64,000 nt of DNA from Narthecium ossifragum (taxonomy: Eukaryota > Streptophyta > Magnoliopsida > Dioscoreales > Nartheciaceae). Below the pieces are notes generated by a model. That model searched no databases. It was not told the DNA's origin and saw nothing but the letters and a program-made list of their open reading frames with translations. Location: NCBI GenBank assembly GCA_963920575.1, contig OY986971.1:23578145-23642144 (forward strand), given 5' to 3'. A program made the position numbers and the translations under genes. Below are positions 55,573 through 64,000 of the stretch, in pieces (positions within the stretch are counted from its first letter, which is position 1; each line of letters opens with the position of its first letter).

Positions 55573-58500
55573 TCAAGGCTTAAATCGCACAACAATGCAT
55601 GAGATATCATCTTTACTGTCTCTGTGAAGTGCTTCTGTGGTTAATTGCTTCGCTGCTGCTTGAGGGTCCTTGATATTGCGAGCAATATCTACTGCATCTT
55701 CATTGCTCAGGACCTGACAATAGATGCAAGAGAAACGATCTTATGAACACCGCAATTGTGAATTATAATTAGCAGAAGAGGGATAGGATTTTGGCGAACA
55801 ACCTTCCAGAGACCATCGCTCGCAATAATGAGTAGCTCTGTGTCAGAATTTGTATCTTCAGAATGTATGTCTGGATCTGAACGCAAATGTGATTTAAGGC
55901 TCTTGTCACCAAAAGCTCGGGAAACGGCTAATTGGCCATTAACTCGTGGTACGTCTCCTGATAATTTCTATAGTTAGTTCTACAATTCATCATAAAGTCC
56001 AACATCAGAATATTGTAGGGAGTCATTGTGCCAGGAGAAGTGCAGCAAGAATAAGCAATGTGCTAATCAACAGAAACAAAATCAATCATAAACTAAAACT
56101 GCCACAAGATGAGAGAGAAACTAAGAAGAATGTAAATTTATCATCAGCGCATCTCCAAACAAATCAATTTCAAGTAAATAATTAATTCATGAGATAGAGC
56201 ATTCATAACCTGAGCTTGTGAGAGACTTCATGCTTTAATTGTAGGAGCATAAGCAAAAAGTGATGACTTCTTATATCATAACCACAAGACAAGAGAAAAT
56301 GTCATGCAAAACTAACTTCAGGGTATCAGCAACATGGTCAGGAAACAGTATTTCTTTCCCAATACATCATCTAAGGGATCTCTTGAAACATGTCTGAGAC
56401 TCGTAATCCATATAAGGATACTCTAAGACATGTATTTTGTAGATTGTTAAGGGTAGTCATGGCATGTTTCAGCTTCGAAACTAGAGCATGATCTCAAACT
56501 TTGAGATCTTGATGCAAAGCAAGCATAACTGCATAAGCACATCCTCCTCCCCAAGAGAACTGATCATAACAGACATAGCAAACAGACAAGTAAAATAGAA
56601 AATTATGGTTCAATCAAGATGCTTAATGTTTAGGATGAACGATCAGTGCATGTTTCCATATAAGGTCCTAAAACGTTTCAACTCGTGCTGTTCTGCCAAC
56701 GGTTGATTATTTTTGTCGAAGACGAAAAGTTGGGCTACCTCCAAGCTCGAAAAGTTATCGAAGAACAAAGCATCTAATAGCCCTGCCCTACCGCTTCTAA
56801 TCAATAATTTATTAGGCATTCAAAAGGCAGAGCAAGGGCTCAAAGTCTGAGGACAAAGATTTTGTGTCCAACTCATAGAAACTGCCATTGAGTCCTTCTA
56901 ATGACATCGTATAGTGAAAGGGTAGTTTAATCAAGATACAATGTCTTCGTGCAATCTTTGCCATCAAGTCCACTCTCAATATTTGAAATTTGTAAAGAAT
57001 TTCTGCTCTAGTCTTAACCCTAAGGGTTGTCATATGTTAAAGAATCTTCGAAAAGCCACATATAGTAATTCAAATGTGATTTTCTTCTCATATCTGTCAA
57101 TTCATTCATGATTTTTTGTAACCCGTATCACATTCTACTTCATGGACAACTTTCCCAGTAATGGGACATGCAATCATGGTTAGATCCATATTTCCTTGCA
57201 GCTTTCATATTCTTATGAGGCCAATTACATGCAAATTCATTAAGATGATGTTCTCACTTCTCACTACTTCTTTCTGCTTACAATGGGCTCCTAATCTATG
57301 GCAGACTTTGTCATCTTCAAGCAAATTACTGGCGGGAAGACTTTCTGTGCTCGCCATTTTTACTCTTAGATTATTGTGCTTCTGGAAGACTTGAATTCGG
57401 AGCACTAGGAGGAGTCACAAACTTACAAGAATGAAATCTTAAAGATCGGGACAAGTCAAGGAATCCATTGAACCTATTTGATATATTCATTCCTTTTGGC
57501 CTTTTACTTAGACATTCAGCAAGCTCTTTGTTTGATGGATAACACAAAAGAGAATGTCACAACCTAAGGGCCTTATAAACCAAAGCTTTCTAGAGAAGTG
57601 ATGTCCAAGGAGGTCTTCACTGTCAAGCTTCTGCAGGACCCAAAAACCAGTCCTACCAAAATAAGATAGCACAATAAACACTTAAATTAAAGAGTTGATT
57701 CTTATCCAAGGCTGATGAACAACTACGCAGAGTACGTTTATCAAAAGATATATTCTTCCATCCTACTGTTATAACAGCATACACTGACATGTAGTTCAGG
57801 TAATTCCAAAACATTATAAGGAGGCATGCTTGTTTCATGCTTCCATCAATAGGATGTATGTAAAATGTGTAATTCTTTAGCTTTCAGAGCTTAGCTGGAT
57901 ACTGTAAAACTTTGCCTTGATTTTGTGCATGTCTATATCCACGTAAAGGTACCACTAGGAGTATCAGCTTATGACCCTCAATAAGAAGTTCTCAAATCAA
58001 GTGCCAAAATTTCAGTAAACACAAGAAAGCAAACCCATACAAGGAATAATACGTGTCATTTTAAGTCAAAGAACAAACATAAACATGAATCCAAAAGCCG
58101 CCTAGTCTGGAAGTGGACAAAAGGTCAGGAGGGTAACATAGATAGAGGGTAAGTCAAACTATTGTTGTTTGGCAAACTCAAGAGTTTCAGTGAACTTTTA
58201 TCAATGTCTAAAGTGTCAGTTCCCAGTATTCTAAGAGGCGTACATATCAGCACCTTAATGCTAGGCATCAAACGTGTATACTAAGTGCCATGGTAGCATG
58301 TGGATCACAAGCTGCTTGTCTTTGCATAAAAAACTCCACACTTAATACTTACAGGATATGGAAATAGTTTCATGATATGCAGCATGAAAGACCAAGAAAA
58401 TGCCCTGTACATACTGCTCTGTATCAAGATGTATCATACCATATATTATGAGGTATAAATGCCAGCACCTAATATGCATGGCATGCCCAGAAGTGGGAAA

Positions 58501-60393
58501 AAGGGCTAATGAAGGCTCAAGGGGTGGGTATATTTGCTTCCAGGACTCTAAATGTGAAATGCTGAAAAAGTGAATTTGAAAGTGAAGTTTATCAAAGAGG
58601 GTGGACATAGTTCATAGCACGCAAGAAAAAAGACCCATGAAGTTGTCTAGATAATGCATCTATAGAAGAGCAAGAAAGACAGTTTTTGATTGGTAATCAT
58701 CTAGATACTGCAACTATCCTTTACGGACCTCAATTAGCTTTTGGTCTACAATACAACCACCTCAACCAACTTTCCTGAGTTTCTCAAGCAGATTTTCCAT
58801 ACTAGCAACAGGAAAGAAATGAAGGAAACAACATTTATACAACGGTGATTTCATGGTTTTCTTTCGCTATTGTAAAACATTATATGTGAAACTAAATTTA
58901 GAGAGGTGATTTGAACAACCTGGCATGTTTGAGACGAAGCCGCCTCTTGTCTCAATATCCCCACGCTCATTGTTAGGTTCATGATCAACTGTCATCTGTA
59001 TCACTCTTCCACCTTTTGCAAGAACTGCTCTAGAATCACCAATATTAGCCACCCATAGCTTCGTACCATCTACCAGGATCGCAGTAACAGCAGTAGATCC
59101 ACCTCTGCCCAAATCTGGACTATGACAAAGGATCGCTTGGTCAGTCTTGTCGTAGGCTTTTGATATAGCTCTCTCCGGATAAGTCCAAAACTCTTCCTAA
59201 AAACAAAAGAAAGGGATAAGACTATTCGACTCATCAACAAACATTATTCCATCAGAAGTCAATGAACTAATAAGACACCTCTTTGAAGATATTGGCAAAC
59301 AAATGCTTCTGAAGGTATGCAGGAACATTGTCTCCAAGATGTCCATCAAAAATAGCAAATAGGCCAAGCTCATGCCCCCTCATATGCATGAACTTGGCCA
59401 CATGATAGTCCTCCATGGGATGATTTGCTTTCCCTTTTACTAAGCTGAACCCATAGGAAACCTTTACATGACTCTGAGAGCTTTTCCCTTTACCACCACT
59501 GCCAGAGGGCTGACCTGCAAACTAATGACAAAGACAATATCAGCACAAAACAGCTAAGTAACGAAGATAGTATCAGCACATCCCAATGGACTTCAAACAG
59601 GTCACCACAACAAATGTTTTCCTTATTGATTACGCCTAATAGCCCAGATGGTAAAACAACTCAGTCATTTACCAATATATTTCTAGCAGTCACCATACAA
59701 AAGCTGTGGATTTTGTTTTGTGTAATTCCTAGTTTTGCACAAGAAAGTCTTGGTAAAATTGAACAGGGTATTCCATAAAACTATATTGGACTTTGATGTA
59801 TGCTCAGATGCGCCACCGCTTCAAGGCAACAGAAGGATGAAGGACAGTTGAAAACGGCCAGCTCGAATGCTAAAAAAAGTTGTAGCTTTCATGGCTTCCC
59901 CTGGAATTCATGCTTATAGCATACACAATTTCAGGGCTCCTATTTCTCTAAACTCATACCGCTATTACTCCACAAAGTAATTGTTTGGCTTAGCCATGCT
60001 TACTGCTATACTTCAAGTCTTCTATTTTCGTGATTTATGTAGTCATCCGGTGTGCTGTCTGCGTTGTGAAATATCAAGACCCAAACAATTCAAGGTCCCA
60101 GCCGAGCATAGTATGAAGAGAATAGAGCAAAAGCCCACCACGTGATTCGAGAGAAACAATTCCCATGTTATAAGATATGGGCAAATCCAGATCAATATTT
60201 GTCCTCGTTGAGGAATTCCATCTATTACAAACAAGAATCAAAACTAATAAAAGCAAGATCAATATTTAGTCCGGCATGGAAAAAAGAACAGGTATCAAAT
60301 CATCCAACAACAAAGCGACACAAAAACAAAGAACAAGATCAAACCATCACTTACCTGAGAACAGCAGCCCTTGAAACAACATAACCTCTCCAT
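55573..60393 (-). CDS. Protein phosphatase 2C, clade-F-like, 5 exons
   Basis: The exons on the minus strand are 60393-60355, 59521-59279, 59196-58920, 55957-55803 and 55713-55573, all GT-AG, total 855 nt (284 residues). The second acceptor was chosen at 59522 because the next AG downstream gives a wrong frame. PP2C motifs occur in order: MEDYHVAKF (Glu50, Asp51), IFDGHLGD, GRGGSTAVTAILVDG, VANIGDSRAVL, DHEPNNERGDIE, NGQLAVSRAFGDK, ASDGLW and DDISCIVVRF. These are the metal-binding and catalytic residues of Ser/Thr PP2Cs; all appear intact. The IFDGHLG form and short length match clade-F plant PP2Cs such as PIA1 and WIN2. The N-terminus MERLCCFKGCCSQ has four cysteines that might be acylated. 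The third intron is about 3 kb. Confidence 0.93.
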
Positions 60394-60954
60394 AAAATCC
60401 CCCAAACTCGTCCACCTCCACTAAATCCCCACCATCAACGTCCCTTCCTCCAATCAATCTCAAGACCCGATTTTGACCGCGACCACCTTCTCAAAATCCC
60501 GATCTACTCACAAAAATCCAGGGCTCCAAATCCTGCACACATACAAAACAAAACCAAAAAAAAAAAACCCACCTGAAAAAAATCCCTCAGAAAACGACTC
60601 TCAAACCCTCCAAAGAATCCAACTTACCAAGACCTCCTCAACCCAGAAGAAATCCTGCTTCAAAACAAGCTTTTTAAGTAGATAGACGGATTTAGATAGA
60701 CATACATATATCCCATACACATCTATATAGCTAGCTAGATAGATACATAGATAAACAGATATGTATCTCAGAACAGCTGTTAAGACTCTTTGTTCCTAGA
60801 TTTCGATAAATTTAAGGGGGCAGGAGAGAAAAGGAGGAAAAAGGGAGAGCAGAGCAGCACACAAAAGGAGACACAAGAGCATGACTTCCTCTCTCCCCCT
60901 GTTGACTTTGCAGCCTCGGGAAGGACACACATACATGGGGCAGGCCCCCATATG

Positions 60955-61050
60955 GTGGATGGATGGATGGATGGATGGATGGGAGTGGGAATGGAATTTA
61001 TTTTCCGAGATACCCTCTCTCTCTCTTCTCTCTACTCTCTCTTTTCATCT
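60955..61050. repeat. Microsatellites (ATGG)n and (CT)n upstream of PP2C
   Basis: TGGATGGATGGATGGATGG at about 60956-60980, then CTCTCTCTCTCTTCTCTC at about 61013-61030. They lie 560-660 bases upstream of the PP2C start, in its promoter or 5' UTR. Confidence 0.85.
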
Positions 61051-61181
61051 TTTCAAACTCATGAGTCATGATGATGATGATGTCCAGGCTGTCTTTTTTC
61101 TTTTCCCTTTGGTTTACCATGATCAAGAAAGGGTTGACTCGGTTTGACCAGCCCGTTTTAAAAATTGTGGGGGATTCTAAG

Positions 61182-61387
61182 CCCCGTTTGGTTCGGGGTT
61201 AAAAAAAGTGGGATTAAGAAAAAATAAGTTTAGAAAAAGTGAAATTAAAGAATAGGGATAGAAAAAAGTAGAGTGGTGATGGTAGGTAGAATGAGAATAA
61301 ACCCGTAATAATTACTTTTGGTGTTTGGGGTAGAAATGGGGATAACCCCATTAAAAACGGGGATAACCCCATACCAAATAAACCCAG
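61182..61387. mobile_element. MITE-like segment between a target duplication and the Mutator-like element
   Basis: The left edge CCCCGTTTGGTTCGGGGTTA and the reversed right edge GGGTTTATTTGGTATGGGGTTA pair imperfectly. The middle has repeated GGGGATAACCCC palindromes (61332-61373). It may have jumped into the left target-site copy of the adjacent 61388-63432 element. Its own target duplication is unclear. Confidence 0.45.
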
Positions 61388-62064
61388 GGTTAATTGCCTA
61401 TAAGGCCCCCAATCATCCATTTTAGCAGACCGAGACCCCATCTCTAATATTTTGCAGATTTGGACTCCAAATCACCAAAATCCCAAATTTACTCTCTGAT
61501 TACCCTTAGCATTAATGGCCATGGATGGGACATGGTAGACAAAAAGTCTCGCTGAGGGGAAGGCATTTCGAGAGCATATGGTAATGGCCACGTGGCGTGT
61601 TTTCATTCGTCCATGTAAGATTTAAAATAAAAAAAAAACGTCCCGTCGACGTGAGAGGAGAGACTGTCTCTTACTCATGCCTTCTCATCCTTCCTGCCAG
61701 TAGAAGCTTCTCCCCGTCAAAATTCTCATGGTCATCTCCTTCCCATGGTCATCTCTTTCTCCCCTTCACCTGCTTCACCTGCATCCTTGCATGACATTCT
61801 TCTCCCTTGGAGATAGCAGTGTTCTTCCTTGGAGGAAGACATGGATGTGGAGATGAGAAGCATTGAGCTGCATCTCCACTACAATGGGCAGGTCGACGCC
61901 GTTCGTCCTTCCTTCGGCATGTCGGCCATAGTAGGGGATGCCCATCAAAGTTTTGTGCACCTTCTACGGCCGCGAGATGACCCCCTGTTATCTTTGTCCC
62001 TTGGCAGACCGAGGATAACTGCAACGTCTACAGGCCTAAGCTCTGCTATGTTTCCCCCAAGGGA

Positions 62065-62270
62065 AAATCGCAGCCCCTACTTGTGATTGCACATCATGTA
62101 GTCTAATAACACATTGTCCTGCTTGATGTCCGGCAGGTCAAGGAAGTGGCCGAATGGTGTTTGGCGGATGATTTTAAGGTGCACATCCGCGGCGTACTTT
62201 CGTGCGGCCTCCTTGATCTTCGCCGCAAAATAGTTGGCCACAAACGGGGTTCTCCCCGGCTCACTGCTCG
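62065..62270 (-). pseudogene. Fragment resembling the plant transposon DUF1985/plant-mobile-domain type
   Basis: The minus strand reads NYFAAKIKEAARKYAADVHL, then RQTPFGHFLDLPDIKQDNVL, a stop, then ELRPVDVAVILGLPRD. The pattern of an I-x-x-x-x-F-G-H-L block followed by an E-L-x-P-x-D-V-x-x-I-L-G-L-P block is typical of proteins carried by plant Mutator-like elements (DUF1985 or PMD-like, sometimes next to Ulp1 proteases). The call is from memory and the stretch is short, so it is tentative. Confidence 0.5.
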
Positions 62271-62332
62271 ATTCATCTGTACGATTGTATACACGCGTTA
62301 AATAAAATAATACATGTACATAATGACACATA

Positions 62333-62760
62333 TTAACGGGTATAAACAATGACACGATGTTAACAACGAGCATAAAAAGGTGCGCAACACAGCATGCAAA
62401 ATAATGCATGAAACAAAATAACATGACTGAATATCATCGGGTATAAACATATACCCGATGTTAACAATGAGCATAAAAAAGTATGCAGTAGGGCAGGTAG
62501 AAAAATAACGAGAACAAAATACCAGCATATATCATCGGGTATGTAAAATATACCCGATGATAACAACGAGTATAACAAGTACTCCATATAGTATGGAGAA
62601 AATTAGCGAGCACAAAATACGAGTTAATATCATCGGGTATAAAAAGATACCCGATGTTAACATGGAGCATAAAAGGTCCACAAAACAGCATGTAGAAAAA
62701 TGACGATCACAAAATACCATAAGTTAATATCATCGGGTATAAAAATATGTGTGATCCATA
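62333..62760. repeat. ~98-bp tandem array, each unit with a CATCGGGTAT...ATACCCGATG palindrome
   Basis: Units start at about 62333, 62433, 62531, 62629 and 62729 (98-100 bp apart), the last partial. Full units hold an inverted repeat such as CATCGGGTATAAACATATAC followed by CCGATG. The palindrome stays intact in units 2, 3 and 4 while the linker sequence varies. The array lies inside the 61388-63432 element. Confidence 0.85.
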
Positions 62761-63443
62761 GAAGGAAATAAATTTAGATTTCTCGTTGCAATAAGGGTTT
62801 GTAGGTGTTCTTCTACACACTAAAGTAGAGTAAAGCTACCTTTGGGTTTGGGTTGAAGACTTTAGATTTTCTTGGCCGCTATTACAATAGTTGTTTCCAT
62901 GGCTTTGGCAAACGCATTCGAGAGTACTCCTTCCATTTCTTGGGCGATTGGGTGGACTCCAAATTCGGGCAGTAGGGTATGGCAACTGCCAGAGAAGACT
63001 CGTAAACACCGTCGGAGAAACGTAGGGGGGGTTTGAAGGATCGGGAGAAGAAACGCCGGGTTAGAAACATGAGGCTTGTTTTTACGAGTAGGATTTAATA
63101 CCCGTGGTTGAAGTCTGGTTTTGACGCGAGGGGCAACCACTTCACATCGTCATTTCATATCGTCACGTCGCGTCTTCGCTGACGCGCCGTACAGCCAGCG
63201 AATGCAAGCACGCCATGTGGCCACTAACATACACTCGTCTCGAGTCTCGCGCTGATTCAAATGCTTAGGAAGGCTGTTGAACCGGATGACCATTTATGAC
63301 CATTAATGATGGGGGAATCTAAGGGTAGTTTCAGGATTTTTATAATTTAGGGGCCGAATCTGCAAAATTTTAGGGATTGGAGTCTCGGTCTGCTATTAGT
63401 GATGACTGGGGGACCTTTTAGGCAAAAAGTCCGGGATTCTAAG

Positions 63444-64000
63444 GTTATCTAATAACTTCCTTATATCATTATCGATTTGTTTGTTAATCAAAATTTAAAA
63501 TAGTTAATTTTTTAACGAGAACACAATCAGTCCTAAATTTGTAAAAATCAAAATAAAGTAGATTAAATATTTAAATTCGTCATTAATTATATTATGTTTG
63601 AAAGTGGTTTTCTTCACTTTTGCATATTAGGATTTGGTTGTTCTCATAGATAATGAATGTTTGAATGACAGTGAGAGAAATTTATCGGATACCAAACTAG
63701 GAGAGGTGTTGATGATGGGCATATGTCTGCTGTTCGGATGTCGTCTTTCTTTCTTTATTATAGCACCGATAAGCCGTACTATGCCTGACTTGGATTTGTG
63801 TGATTGTAGTTTCCCATCCTCGGGGAAGGGTTTTGACTTGGTTTGACCAATTTTGGGCTTCTCACTGTTTCTCCATTTTCAGATTAAAAGGGTGATCTAA
63901 GCTTGATCTAGGTTCCTCATATCATCATCAATTCACCTAATTTTGTGTGGAAGTGGTCTTTATCGGTTTCACGGATTAGGATTTGTTAGAGACACTGATG
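63444..64000. other. AT-rich DNA without recognisable features
   Basis: No gene seen. The stretch at 63823-63880 (GGGGAAGGGTTTTGACTTGG and TTTGACCAATTTTGGGCTTC) loosely resembles 61125-61165 upstream of the PP2C gene (AAAGGGTTGACTCGGTTTGA), which might mark a partial duplication of that flank. Confidence 0.35.

Larger units (their letters stand above)
61388..63432. mobile_element. Mutator-like element with ~130-bp TIRs and decayed internal ORF
   Basis: The left TIR (61388 to about 61521) and the right TIR (about 63294-63432) match on opposite strands: TTGCCTA(T/A)AAGG, AGCAGACCGAGAC, TTTTGCAGATT, CCCTTAG and CATTAATGG recur in order. The 11-bp GGGATTCTAAG occurs at 61171-61181 and 63433-63443, suggesting the original target duplication, with a MITE lying between the left copy and the TIR. 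Inside is a decayed frame on the minus strand (62065-62270) and a palindrome-rich array. Long TIRs and a 9-11 bp duplication fit Mutator-like elements. Confidence 0.72.

Noticed and set aside
62298..62720. Minus-strand frames with repeated Cys/Phe/Tyr peptides
   Set aside because: They are produced by the ~98-bp tandem array and lack any coding signature.

Overview
This is a transposon-dense stretch of nuclear DNA from a flowering plant. The evidence is spliced GT-AG genes for a Toc64/OM64 receptor and a clade-F-type PP2C, a STOP1-type zinc-finger gene, and plant-type Ty1/copia, chromovirus, L1-LINE, hAT, PIF/Harbinger and Mutator-like elements. GC-rich exons next to AT-rich intergenic DNA suggest a monocot, but that is only an impression. 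There is no rRNA, no functional tRNA and no CRISPR array.

Layout. 1-1260: the 5' part of a Ty1/copia element on the minus strand (gag start, leader, 5' LTR). A tRNA-derived SINE sits in its leader, next to an array of small covarying hairpins. 2273-7610: a young, nearly intact Ty3/gypsy chromovirus with 410-bp LTRs, broken by six stop codons and two poly-G frameshifts. 7611-17410: TIR elements, including a long-TIR Mutator-like element, a 1.7-kb minisatellite, a PIF/Harbinger element carrying an allene-oxide-synthase (CYP74) fragment, and a Tourist-like MITE. 20389-21447: a single-exon STOP1/ART1-type C2H2 transcription factor gene (minus). 22474-30936: a full-length but decayed L1-type LINE with its target-site duplication, split in ORF1 by a 2.4-kb solo LTR. 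31026-35175: a second solo LTR and a second PIF/Harbinger element.

36543-50496 (minus): a 13-exon gene for a 600-residue Toc64/OM64 protein. Its introns have absorbed a hAT-like element and a 5'-truncated LINE, and the reading frame is intact. 51170-54000 (minus): an AAA-ATPase pseudogene split by a hAT element (8-bp target duplication) and a solo LTR (5-bp target duplication). A cytochrome P450 fragment follows. 55573-60393 (minus): a 5-exon PP2C gene with an intact 284-residue frame. 61388-63432: a Mutator-like element with ~130-bp TIRs, a decayed ORF and a ~98-bp palindrome-bearing tandem array.

Three genes look functional: the STOP1-like factor, Toc64/OM64 and PP2C, all on the minus strand. 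Nothing suggests they act as a unit. Most of the remaining sequence is transposon, and element boundaries were set by matching termini and target-site duplications read directly from the sequence. I did not find a clearly new biological system. The best candidates for something undescribed are the hairpin array in the copia leader, the CYP74 capture, and the Cys in place of the amidase nucleophile in the Toc64 protein.
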